A stretch of DNA of 64,000 nucleotides from Streptomyces sp. CNH099. GTDB lineage: Bacteria > Actinomycetota > Actinomycetes > Streptomycetales > Streptomycetaceae. How positions within the stretch are numbered: the stretch's first letter is position 1; each line of letters starts with the position of its first letter. The DNA lies in contig AZWL01000017.1 in assembly GCA_000514715.1 (NCBI GenBank), positions 102,385 to 166,384 of the forward strand, in the 5' to 3' direction. Positions 1 to 7,892 of the stretch are shown piece by piece. A program made the translations under genes and the position numbers. The notes beneath the pieces were generated by a model. It saw only the letters and a list, made by a program, of their open reading frames with translations. It was not told the origin of the DNA and did not search any database.

Positions 1-367
1 TGTCTCCGAGGCCGAGGGTGGTCAGCGTGACCAGGGAGACGTACAGCGCGTCCACCGGTCCCGTGTGCTCGGCGGGGACGAGGCCGGAGGAGTACGAGAA
101 GCCCTCCGGCATGTGCGGCCAGTAGATCAGCGCCCACCCCACGGCCACGGTCAGCGCCCACACGGCGACAACGCAGACCATGCCCAGAGGACCGGCGAGC
201 CCGGCTGCGCGGCGGCGGGCGCCCAGGCGCGAGGAGAGGCGCCACATTCCCGTCATCACCAGCCTGCTCAGGCCGCCGTGGCGGGTCGGATGCCAGATCG
301 TGTGAAACATGTCCCGGACGATGGCCAACACGAGGGCGGCGCCGAGGAACGTCACGAACCACGTCAT
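1..367 (-). CDS. potassium channel family protein, N-terminal part (cut by window edge)
   Basis: This gene runs off the left edge, so only its first 122 codons are visible. Translation from the ATG at 367 gives an N-terminal membrane helix (about residues 1-17), a basic cytoplasmic stretch, and a second helix (about 58-82). A pore region follows, ending in TLTTLGLGD at residues 114-122. The T-x-G-x-GD signature is the selectivity filter of two-TM (Ion_trans_2) potassium channels. From family knowledge it should form a tetrameric K+ pore in the plasma membrane. The missing part would be the inner helix and any cytoplasmic regulatory domain. It lies upstream of, and divergent from, the stress-protein genes. 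The start is supported by position only, because no strong ribosome binding site is seen. Confidence 0.8.
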   Translation of the reverse strand, partial: MTWFVTFLGAALVLAIVRDMFHTIWHPTRHGGLSRLVMTGMWRLSSRLGARRRAAGLAGPLGMVCVVAVWALTVAVGWALIYWPHMPEGFSYSSGLVPAEHTGPVDALYVSLVTLTTLGLGD

Positions 368-825
368 GTCCTGGCCCCTTCCCGGCCGGGGCGTCAACCT
401 CCCACGAGCCGGGGCGGTCTCAGCCCGCGGGAGCGGTCGCGCGCCCTGATGGGTGAGCGCGGCGCATCCTGCAGCCGCCCGCATGGCGTTCAGCACCGGC
501 CGTGCGGCCTCCTGCGCACGGCTACGCGATCGCCTGGAGAGCGGGCCGGCGGTGGGGTCCGCGTTGGCCCGCAAGCCACCGGACGGGTGAACCGTGCCGG
601 CTCCCCCGGCCGACATGACGCCGCGCGCGGCACCGGCCCGGTCGCGAAGGGCCACCGGGGGTGCCTACGGCCGGGGGCTGAAGGCCCGCGGGGGACCCGT
701 TCGGCTTCGCCGCCGTACCGGCCCGGCGGTAGGGTGGAAGCGTGCCATGGCTCATGTCGCGACGCTTTTCCGAGGCCGGGTAGCCAGTTTCCCGCAAGCC
801 GCCCGGCCGGCTCTGGGAGGCAGCA
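368..825. other. intergenic region between divergent channel and stress-protein genes
   Basis: About 460 bases without a convincing gene. The open frames here are G+C-driven and lack ribosome binding sites. It must carry the promoters of the divergent channel gene and the universal stress gene. I looked for a DevR/OsdR-like palindrome (GGGAC...GTCCC) and did not find a clear one. Confidence 0.5.
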
Positions 826-1695
826 ATGGCAACGGGGCGCGTGGTGGTCGGCGTGGACGGGTCGGACGCGAGCATGGCGGCCGTCCGGTGGGCGGCGGCG
901 GAAGCCGCGTCCCGCCGGATATCCCTGCACCTCGTCCACGCCGAGGCTCCCGCGGGTAACCAGCCGGTCAGCCCCGGCGGCTCGGTGCACGAGGAGTGGG
1001 TTCGGGAACGGATCGCCGCCGCCTGCCGGGAGACGGCGGAACGGTACCCGGAGGTGGAGATCACCGGTGGCGCGACAACGGAAACGGCCGTGAAGGCGCT
1101 GCTCGACGCTTCGCAGGAGGGAGAGCTTCTCGTCCTGGGATCGCGGGGTCTCGGTGCGGTGTCGGGCTTCTTCACCGGAAGTGTGTCGTTGCCGGTGGTC
1201 GCGCATACGACGGGGCCCACGGTGCTGGTGCGCCAGGACTGGCACCCGGCGGCCGCGGACCGCGACCTCCCCGTGGTGGTGGGCGTGGATCTCGCTCACC
1301 GGTTCGAGCCGGTGCTGGAGTTCGCCTGTGAAAGCGCCCACCGGGCGGGCGCCCGCCTGCGCGTCGTCCACATGTGGCGGAGCTCGTCCGTCTACGCCTA
1401 CCCGTCGCCCCTGCCGGACCAGAAGGTCGGCGCCGATCGGAAGGACATCGCCCGGGAGAAGCTCGACGCCGCTCTCGGGGTCTGGCAAGCGCGCTATCCC
1501 GACGTGGCGATGGAGCGCGCCCTGCTGGACACCGGGGTGGCGCCGTCTCTGCTGGAGGAGGGCGCCGGCGCCCGGCTGCTCGTCGTGGGCCGCCGCATGC
1601 ACAAGCGCCTGCGGTTCCCCATCCTGATCGGCCCGGTGACGCATGCCCTGATGCACCACGCCACCGTTCCCGTCGCCGTCGTCCCGCACGCGTGA
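826..1695 (+). CDS. universal stress protein, two UspA domains
   Basis: A 289-residue protein with two tandem UspA folds. Domain 1 opens with VVVGVDGSDASMAAVRWA and carries the nucleotide-binding pattern G-x2-G-x9-G-S in GSRGLGAVSGFFTGS (about residues 105-120). Domain 2 starts near residue 148 (PVVVGVDL). Its C-terminal loop (GRRMHKRLRFPILIG) is degenerate, so probably only domain 1 binds ATP well. Tandem Usp proteins in actinobacteria are cytoplasmic ATP-binding stress and dormancy factors. GGGAGG lies 5-6 bases upstream of the ATG. A CBS-BON gene follows 22 bases after the stop, so the two are probably cotranscribed. Family assignment is firm; the physiological role is inferred. Confidence 0.93.
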   Translation: MATGRVVVGVDGSDASMAAVRWAAAEAASRRISLHLVHAEAPAGNQPVSPGGSVHEEWVRERIAAACRETAERYPEVEITGGATTETAVKALLDASQEGELLVLGSRGLGAVSGFFTGSVSLPVVAHTTGPTVLVRQDWHPAAADRDLPVVVGVDLAHRFEPVLEFACESAHRAGARLRVVHMWRSSSVYAYPSPLPDQKVGADRKDIAREKLDAALGVWQARYPDVAMERALLDTGVAPSLLEEGAGARLLVVGRRMHKRLRFPILIGPVTHALMHHATVPVAVVPHA

Positions 1696-1717
1696 CCACC
1701 CCAGCATGGGAGGGAAA

Positions 1718-2392
1718 ATGCAGCACCGCAAAGTCAGTGACCTGATGACCCGGAACGTTGTCAGCGCCCGCTATGACACACCGTTCAAGGAGATCGCCCG
1801 GCTGTTGACCGAGTACGAGATCACCGCGCTCCCTGTGGTCGACAACGGCGGCCGGCCCATCGGCGTGGTGTCGGAAGCCGATCTGCTGCGCAAGGCTGGT
1901 GATCGGCCCGGCATCGGCGAGAAGGTGCCCCTGCCACCCCTTGAAGCGTGGGAGCGTGCCACAGCACAGGGCACCCGGGCCGAGGAGCTGATGTCCGCCC
2001 CTCCCGTCTGCGCCCGACCCGACTGGAGCGTTGTGGAAGCCGCCCGGCTCATGGAAACACAGCAGGTCAAGCGCTTGCCGGTAGTGGATGACACGGACCA
2101 GTTGCTGGGCATCGTCAGCCGCCGGGACCTCCTCCAGATCTTCCTGCGCAAGGACGACGCCATCCGAGAGGAGATCGAGCACGACATCCTGCAGCAGACG
2201 GTGGGCCTTGCGCCCGCGCAGGTGTCGGTCGACGTACGGGGCGGCCGGGTGGAGCTGCGGGGGGTGATCGAGACCAGGAGCCTGATTCCGATCATCGTGC
2301 GGCTCTGCAACGCGGTGGACGGGGTGGTCGGTGTCTCCGATCACCTGTCCTTCCGCGTGGACGACGCCGGCCGGCCGCCGCTCGCGGCCTGA
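1718..2392 (+). CDS. CBS domain pair plus BON domain protein
   Basis: A 224-residue protein. CBS1 (about residues 1-56, VSDLMTRNVVSARYDTPFKEI) and CBS2 (about 88-145, ending IVSRRDLLQIFLRKDD) should form a Bateman module that senses adenine nucleotides. The C-terminal BON domain (about 148-215) is usually linked to membrane or phospholipid binding. An in-frame ATG at 1706 exists, but AGGGAGGG sits just upstream of the ATG at 1718, so that start is preferred. It follows a universal stress gene closely, which fits a stress or energy-status operon. CBS-BON proteins are common in streptomycete stress clusters. No experimental role can be claimed from sequence alone. Confidence 0.92.
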   Translation: MQHRKVSDLMTRNVVSARYDTPFKEIARLLTEYEITALPVVDNGGRPIGVVSEADLLRKAGDRPGIGEKVPLPPLEAWERATAQGTRAEELMSAPPVCARPDWSVVEAARLMETQQVKRLPVVDDTDQLLGIVSRRDLLQIFLRKDDAIREEIEHDILQQTVGLAPAQVSVDVRGGRVELRGVIETRSLIPIIVRLCNAVDGVVGVSDHLSFRVDDAGRPPLAA

Positions 2393-2507
2393 GCCGGCGG
2401 GACGTGGAGCCGCGGCCGCCGTTCAGGTACACCTCGGGACGGGAACAGCTCGTCGCCGAGTCGGAGCGGCTCCGGCGGCTCCGGCACGGTCGGCCGGCTC
2501 TCCTTCC

Positions 2508-3446
2508 CTACGTCCCGCCCTCTGTGATACGGCGCCCGGTGATGCGCGTGGGGTGGATCGTCACCCACATCTCCCGGTCACCCCCGGCCCACGGTGAGGC
2601 ATGGGCGCGGTCGACCAGGCTCCGTACGGCGTCGGGATCGGTGACCACTCGCGCGGGCCCGACCGCGAGTACGCTCCATCCCCGGCTCATGGCCTCGTCC
2701 ACGTGGTCGACCTCGAAGGCGACCTCCGAGCCCACAGCCGCCGCCGGGACCGAGTCCGGAGCGGTCCGGAAGGCGATCACGTCGTCGACGACCTCGTAGT
2801 TCACCGGGACCACCGCCGGGCCCTGCTGTGTCGACACCGCCACCCGCCCCACGCCGGAGGTGGACAGCAGCCGACGGCACTCGTCGGGGTCGAGTTCCCG
2901 CATCTGGGGATGCAGGAGCGCCTGCCCCCGCCCGGGCGGCAGATCGTTGGTTCCGCCCCGCAGAGCGACAGGGGTGGTGCCCAGTACACCGGCCAGGCGG
3001 GCAACGGTGGCCGCGGTCGGGTCGGCCGTCTGTTCTTCGAGGTAGGCCAGGTATTCAGGCGCCATTCCGGCGCGGCGGGCAGTCTCTCTCCGGGTCAGCC
3101 CCCGGCGTTCGCGTTCGGTGGCCACGCGGCGGCCGATGTCACCGGGATGGAACGACCTGCCCGGTGGGGCCGCGGGCGGCTCGGTACTTGTGCGCCCTTC
3201 CGCCCGGTCCGTACGCGGCAGGGGAGGCGGGTGTCCGTCCCCGTACCCGTGCCTGAAGCTGCGGATGTGCGCGTCGGGCCCGGGAAAGACGAGGGTCACC
3301 GCATTCGAGTCCGACCAGCGGACCTCGTAGGGAGGCGTGCCATCTGCATGGCGGAGCCCCACGATCTCGCCATCGCGTCGGGTGGCTCCGACGGCAGGGC
3401 TCTCGACCACGAGTTGATCGCCGATTTCCGCTCGCATGATCGCCAT
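2508..3446 (-). CDS. DUF1918 / XRE-type HTH / pyridoxamine-oxidase-fold fusion
   Basis: A 312-residue three-domain protein. Residues about 4-62 are a DUF1918 domain (MRAEIGDQLVVESPAVG, a small SH3-like barrel). Residues about 95-150 form a helix-turn-helix of the XRE type (TRRETARRAGMAPEYLAYLE). Residues about 175-300 are a split-barrel flavin or F420-binding fold of the pyridoxamine 5'-phosphate oxidase superfamily (CRRLLSTSGVGRVAVSTQ...). Such fusions are found in actinobacteria and are probably redox-responsive DNA-binding proteins; that role is inferred. The frame is open to 3575, but GAGGGA just upstream of the ATG at 3446 and the start of DUF1918 homology favour that start. It is convergent with the CBS-BON gene. 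Confidence 0.85.
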   Translation of the reverse strand: MAIMRAEIGDQLVVESPAVGATRRDGEIVGLRHADGTPPYEVRWSDSNAVTLVFPGPDAHIRSFRHGYGDGHPPPLPRTDRAEGRTSTEPPAAPPGRSFHPGDIGRRVATERERRGLTRRETARRAGMAPEYLAYLEEQTADPTAATVARLAGVLGTTPVALRGGTNDLPPGRGQALLHPQMRELDPDECRRLLSTSGVGRVAVSTQQGPAVVPVNYEVVDDVIAFRTAPDSVPAAAVGSEVAFEVDHVDEAMSRGWSVLAVGPARVVTDPDAVRSLVDRAHASPWAGGDREMWVTIHPTRITGRRITEGGT

Positions 3447-3580
3447 CGTTCCCTCGGAATGCTGCCGCGGCCAGGTGATCAGCCCGCGCGGCTGTACAGA
3501 TCCTCCATCTCGCGGATGGGATCCCGCGCCTGCCCGGCCCCGCTGCCTCGGGTGACTCGCCCGGCCAAGGGGCACCCTCC

Positions 3581-3886
3581 TTACATCTGGTCCGCCGAAG
3601 GCCAGCCGGCCCCCGGAGGGGCGTTCCGCCCGGACTCGGTCGCCGCGTCGATGTCCTCTACGCCGCGCCGGGCGACGTCCATCAGTTGTCGGCCCAGGTC
3701 GTTGAGCGCCCTGCCCGCCGCCAGTTCGTCACCGATCTCCGGCACGTCCGGGTCCGCGGGATTGCGGTGCGCGTCCCCGTGCCCGGTGAACCGCGTCGTC
3801 GCGGTGTCCAGCACCGCACGCGCCTTCGTCGTCCCCGCCTCTTCGAAGAGGTAGAGGCCGACCTGCCACTCCACGGTATGCATCAT
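3581..3886 (-). CDS. DUF1876 domain protein
   Basis: A 101-residue protein whose core (HTVEWQVGLYLFEEAGTTKARAVL, then GHGDAHRNPADPDVPEIGDELAAGRAL) matches the DUF1876 / dsRBD-like family. That family includes the M. tuberculosis dormancy protein Rv1738, reported to resemble ribosome hibernation factors. An ATG lies further upstream at 3901, but AGAGGAAG spaced five bases before the ATG-ATG pair at 3886 makes the shorter start more likely. It sits directly upstream of the DUF1918 fusion gene and probably forms a two-gene unit with it. Its presence with universal stress and CBS proteins supports a hypoxia or stationary-phase role, which is inference. Confidence 0.88.
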   Translation of the reverse strand: MMHTVEWQVGLYLFEEAGTTKARAVLDTATTRFTGHGDAHRNPADPDVPEIGDELAAGRALNDLGRQLMDVARRGVEDIDAATESGRNAPPGAGWPSADQM

Positions 3887-4418
3887 CGTCTTCCTCTGCA
3901 TCTCGGTGCAGAGCGCTACTGTTCCACGGGGCTCCGCTCGTGGTCACGCAGGCGACGGACGGCGCGTCCGGTGGTTCTGAGGGGAAACGCCGGGGGCGAC
4001 AGCCCATCGCGGTGGGCTGCGTGCTCCTGCCCTGAGCCGGAACGGCCCCGTCCTACCACCGCGTGAGTCCTGCCGCCCGGCCACTCGGCCCGCCTTCCGG
4101 ACCAGCGGGGGGCTTCGGAGCGACAGCGACCGGATGCGGTACGCGACGCTGCCCCCGTGGTGGATCAGACACATCCTCAGACCGATCCGGCCCGCCGCGA
4201 GCCCCGTCGCCTGACAGAGGCCGGAGACCGCCGCAGAGGAGCGCCGATGGCGGCGGCAGCACGCCGGCGGGTACTGACCCGGGAGCCGGCCCCGCACGCG
4301 CGCACCCTCACCCGCAAGCGTGCCGCCGGCTGGCGGCAGCGACGGTGGTGGGTGAGTCTGGGGAGACGGTACGTGGACCCAGCGGCCCTCTGAGCGCCGC
4401 GCGTGAAGACGGAGGCCG
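3887..4418. other. intergenic region, no supported gene
   Basis: About 530 bases between the divergent DUF1876 and second universal stress genes. Several G+C-rich frames are open, for example 4157-4393 on the plus strand, but none has a ribosome binding site or recognisable content. The region must hold two divergent promoters. I see no clear palindrome. Confidence 0.5.
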
Positions 4419-5315
4419 ATGGTGAGTGCACCGGTCGTGGTGGGCGTCGACGGGTCGCCCGCCGGTTTGGAAGCGGTCGCCGTCGCGGCGCGCGAGGCGC
4501 GCATGCGCGGCACCGGCCTGCGCGTCGTGCACGCCTTCTTCCCGCTGATGATGCGGGCGCCGCTGGATCCGTTCTCGATGGGCCCGCCCGAGGACTGGCT
4601 GCGCAACCAGGCCGAAGAACTCGTCGCCGAGGCCGTCCGGCACGCGCACGAGGCCGAGCCCGACGTCGGGGCCGACGGCGAGGCGGTGAGGGGCGACACG
4701 CTGCCGGTGCTGACGGAGGAGTCCCGCGGCGCGGCCCTGGCCGTCGTCGGCAGCCGCGGGCTCGGCGCGTTCACCGGCCTGCTGCTGGGCTCGACGGCCG
4801 TACAACTGGCGGCACACGGGCACTGCCCCGTCCTCGTCGTACGGGGCGCGGGCGGTCCGGCGCGCGAGGACGCGGTGGTGGTGGGCGTGGACGGCTCGCC
4901 GTCCGGGGACGCGGCGATCGGGTTCGCGTTCGCGGAGGCCGCGCTGCGCCGCACCCGCATCGTTGCCGTCCATGCCTGGTCGCCGTGGAAGTCCGAGGTC
5001 CCCGTGCCGCAGGACCCGGCCGCCCCGGACGCGAGCGGCGCCGGCGACCTCGCCGCGGACGAGGAGCGCCTGCTCGCCGAGGCACTGGCGGGACACCGGG
5101 AGCGCCACCCGGACGTGGCCGTCGAACGCCGCGTCCTGCGCCGCGGCCCTCGCGAGGCGCTGATCGAGGCGAGCCGGGGAGCGTCCCTGGTGGTCGTGGG
5201 CACGCGGGGCCGCGGCGGCTTCACGGGGATGCTGCTGGGCTCGGTGAGCCAGGCGCTGCTGCACCACGCGGACTGCCCCGTGGCGGTGGTACGAGCGGGC
5301 ACGGACGGGAGCTGA
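4419..5315 (+). CDS. universal stress protein, two UspA domains
   Basis: A 298-residue tandem UspA protein, paralogous to the one at 826. Both domains keep the ATP-binding signature: GSRGLGAFTGLLLGS near residue 110 and GTRGRGGFTGMLLGS near residue 260. Each is followed by the typical HCPVLVVR or DCPVAVVR end strand. It should therefore bind nucleotide in both halves, unlike its upstream paralog. GGAGG precedes the ATG by three to four bases. It lies alone between two intergenic regions and is probably a single transcription unit. The cytoplasmic stress or dormancy role is by family. Confidence 0.94.
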   Translation: MVSAPVVVGVDGSPAGLEAVAVAAREARMRGTGLRVVHAFFPLMMRAPLDPFSMGPPEDWLRNQAEELVAEAVRHAHEAEPDVGADGEAVRGDTLPVLTEESRGAALAVVGSRGLGAFTGLLLGSTAVQLAAHGHCPVLVVRGAGGPAREDAVVVGVDGSPSGDAAIGFAFAEAALRRTRIVAVHAWSPWKSEVPVPQDPAAPDASGAGDLAADEERLLAEALAGHRERHPDVAVERRVLRRGPREALIEASRGASLVVVGTRGRGGFTGMLLGSVSQALLHHADCPVAVVRAGTDGS

Positions 5316-5490
5316 GGGGCGAAGGCCGGAACAAGGCAGCCCGGCGAGCGGACCGCCCCGGCGCCGTCCGACCGGCTTCCTCCGCCGCACCCCACGCACC
5401 CCACCGACCCCACCGACAGGTACGTCCTCCCGGCCGGCGCCTCCAGACACTGCTTCGGGACGACCACCCGGCAGCGGTGCGAGGGCCGTG

Positions 5491-6666
5491 TCAGTCCCAG
5501 GCGCCGCTGCGCAGGCGGTTGATGGCAGCGCTCAGGATGCGTATCCCGCGCACGCTGGTGGGCTTCACGCCGGTGAGATCGCGAACCCGCTGCAGCCGGT
5601 AGTCCAGAGTCCGAGGGTGGATGTGCAGCAGCGCGGCGGAGCGGAGTCTGCTCATGTCCGCGCGGTAGAACGCCTCCAGCGTCGAGACGAGGTCCGGCCC
5701 CTCCCGGAGCTTCCTCGTCAGTGCGTACAGCCAGTCGTCGAGCTGCTGTTGCTGCGCCAGGCCCAGCTCGACGAAGACGTCCCCCATCGTGAAGACGTGG
5801 CTCGGCACGCGCTCCATGGGCGCGACCGAGCTGATCCGACGGGCCAGTGCGGCGGCTTCGGCAAGGGCGTCCACACGCCCGACGGCCATGCCGACGGCGC
5901 AGGGCCGCCCCGCGAGCGCCGCGACGTCCTGTGCGATGGACAGCACGCGTTCGGTTGTGGGAACCGAAGAGTTGCCCTCCACGGGGACGAGCGCCACGAA
6001 CTCCCCCGGCTGCTCCAGGAGAGCCGGCACACGATGGCGCTGCAGCAGGGACTCCAGCAGGACACCTGCCGGATGGCCTTCGCGCGGCGGCGACGCGGAG
6101 GCGGTTCTCACCACGGTGACCGCATAGCGTTCCGGGACGGCCATCTCCAGGCTCCGGACCAGTTCGGGAGCGGTGGGCTCGCCGGCCAGGAGTCTCCGCG
6201 CGACCGCTTGCAGTGCGTCGACCGGGGGCAGCAGGCGCGTTCGCTCCTTCTCGTAGCCGAGGAGATAGGCGTCGCGGGCGACCCCGGCCTGCGAGGAGAG
6301 CCACCCGACCATTCTCATGAAGCTGTCGAGATCCTTCGTCTGCGGTGCCTCGGTGATCTCGCGCATCATGAGGTGGGTGTGCAGCGACAGCGCACCCTCC
6401 TGCGAGGCGGGGGAGAATCCCTCGATGCCGCGCTGTCGTCCCGCGTCCGTGATGGCGGCGAGATCGTCACCAGAGAGGACCTGGCCGGCTTCGGCCAGAT
6501 CGACGGAGCGGCGGCGTATGAACACCGCAAAATCCATGACGGTCTGGTGGAGGCGGCTTTCATCCTTCGTGTTGCGGTACTCGGGAAGTTTTCTGAAGTA
6601 GGTGTCGACGGCGTTGTGCGCGTTGGTGTCTACCCGCGTTCTCAGATACTCGAACAGGGTGCTCAC
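5491..6666 (-). CDS. PucR/CdaR-type transcriptional regulator
   Basis: A 391-residue regulator. The C-terminal about 60 residues (LVSTLEAFYRADMSRLRSAA, then HPRTLDYRLQRVRDLTG) are the PucR C-terminal helix-turn-helix (HTH_30). The middle resembles the GGDEF-like sensory domain of the CdaR/PucR group (VVRTAS..., then FVALVPVEGNSSV...CAVGMAVGRV). The N-terminus (about 1-120) resembles the RsbT co-antagonist-like all-helical domain seen in many streptomycete PucR proteins. An ATG at 6681 is in frame, but GGGGGAGGGC lies about five bases before the GTG at 6666, so GTG is the likely start. Effector and targets are not evident; the neighbouring secreted protein gene is a possible target. Confidence 0.85.
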   Translation of the reverse strand: MSTLFEYLRTRVDTNAHNAVDTYFRKLPEYRNTKDESRLHQTVMDFAVFIRRRSVDLAEAGQVLSGDDLAAITDAGRQRGIEGFSPASQEGALSLHTHLMMREITEAPQTKDLDSFMRMVGWLSSQAGVARDAYLLGYEKERTRLLPPVDALQAVARRLLAGEPTAPELVRSLEMAVPERYAVTVVRTASASPPREGHPAGVLLESLLQRHRVPALLEQPGEFVALVPVEGNSSVPTTERVLSIAQDVAALAGRPCAVGMAVGRVDALAEAAALARRISSVAPMERVPSHVFTMGDVFVELGLAQQQQLDDWLYALTRKLREGPDLVSTLEAFYRADMSRLRSAALLHIHPRTLDYRLQRVRDLTGVKPTSVRGIRILSAAINRLRSGAWD

Positions 6667-7137
6667 GGCGCCCTCCCCCATGGGCCGGTATTCACGTCAC
6701 GGAAGTAACGCATCTCGCAGCGCCCAGGTACGGTCGGGACCCGCTTCCCCCAACTGCTCGCCGCCCGCCCGGTCACGCGCGAACACCGCCGTTCCCGACG
6801 TGTCTCCCGCTGCGCCGGCCCGCCCTTGCGTCCGCGTACCCCCATGCTTGCCCCAAGGAGGCCGCTCCACCAGGCTGGTTTCGGTCGCGTGAGAGTCAGC
6901 CCCGCCGCAGACGGAAGGGCGAACCAGGCGGCCCCCGGCATGCCGAGCGCCCGGACACGGCAGGAGTCCAAGGGCCCCGAGGCCAACGTTTCTGTGCCCG
7001 CGACCCGATCTCCGATGGTGAGTCCGGGTGAAAGCACCGCTCCGGCGTGCAGTGGATCTATCACCGGTGACGAAGACGTCGCTACGTGCACGGCCTGAAC
7101 ATGTCCCTGCCACAGCACCTTCTCCCAAGGGGGGACT
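6667..7137. other. intergenic region between divergent regulator and secreted protein
   Basis: About 470 bases. Minus-strand frames starting near 7151 cover it but overlap the secreted-protein start and have no homology I recognise. Only promoters can reasonably be expected here. Confidence 0.45.
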
Positions 7138-7695
7138 ATGCGATACATCATTCATCCGCGCTGGGGGATCGCGGTTGTCGCCGCTCTCATCGGCGTGCTG
7201 TTGATGCAGGCGCTCGCCGCCGGACCGGCCGGTGCCGCCCCGGTGGGCCGTGATCCAGGCGCAGCGTCACCGCAGGTGAAGAAGGCCGTACAGACCTTCA
7301 CGTTCCGCCCCGAAGCGGGAGCCGCGAACGCGGCGTCCGCGAACCCGGTGGGCACCATCACCTGCCAGGTCCTCGCCAGCCCGGTACGCCGCAGCTCCAC
7401 CACCGTGGAGGGAGTCGGCGTCGTGGACTGCCGGGACGAGGCCAACGCCATACCGGCCATGCAGTTCATCGACCTGCGGATCCTCCTGTTCCGGAGAAGC
7501 GCCAACCCCGGCCTGGTCGGGGAGTACTACGAGTACGCACCCGGCGGCGGCAGGATCGTCGGAGCGGCGGGCGGGACGTGCGTGACCGACGAGTACTTCA
7601 CCTACGCCGACTCGTACATCGTCCCGCCCCCCGGTTACACCCCCGACTACCTGCTGCTGCGCGACGAGAGCCCGTTCGTGCGCATCACGTGCTGA
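7138..7695 (+). CDS. small secreted protein, unknown function
   Basis: A 185-residue protein with a classical Sec signal peptide: the hydrophobic run GIAVVAALIGVLLMQALAA (about residues 10-28), then AGAA-P as a probable cleavage site near residue 35. The mature part contains four cysteines (around C-Q-V, D-C-R-D, G-T-C-V and the penultimate I-T-C), enough for two disulfides in an extracellular fold. I do not recognise the family. AAGGGGGGA lies immediately upstream of the ATG. A long hairpin follows the gene. Its divergent neighbour is a PucR-type regulator. Confidence 0.85.
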   Translation: MRYIIHPRWGIAVVAALIGVLLMQALAAGPAGAAPVGRDPGAASPQVKKAVQTFTFRPEAGAANAASANPVGTITCQVLASPVRRSSTTVEGVGVVDCRDEANAIPAMQFIDLRILLFRRSANPGLVGEYYEYAPGGGRIVGAAGGTCVTDEYFTYADSYIVPPPGYTPDYLLLRDESPFVRITC

Positions 7696-7742
7696 GGGTT
7701 TTCACCCAGCGGTTCCCGCGGCATCTCACCGCCACCGCGACA

Positions 7743-7806
7743 GGTGCCCCTGACCGGTACGGCAGGACTTGCTGAGAGTCCTGCCGGGCGCCGGTCAGGG
7801 AGCACC
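7743..7806. terminator. long hairpin, probable bidirectional terminator
   Basis: Two-tier inverted repeat. GGCAGGACT (7761-7769) pairs with AGTCCTGCC (7777-7785). The outer arms CCTGACCGG (7749-7757) and GGTGC (7743-7747) pair with CCGGTCAGG (7791-7799) and GCACC (7802-7806). It lies between convergent genes, the secreted protein and the XRE regulator, so it can serve both. Confidence 0.75.
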
Positions 7807-7892
7807 CGCGTTCTCCGCAAGGGCAGCCACCACCGATCGCGGAGAGAGCCGATCGCACGACACCGAACCTGTGAGCCTTCCCGGTCACAGCA

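Noticed and set aside
4157..4393. 78-codon plus-strand frame before the second universal stress gene
   Set aside because: No ribosome binding site, no recognisable motif, and composition is like that of surrounding shadow frames.
3944..6304. 786-codon open frame on the minus strand
   Set aside because: It runs antisense through the second universal stress gene and half of the PucR gene, has no ribosome binding site and is Arg/Pro/Ala-rich, typical of a G+C shadow frame.
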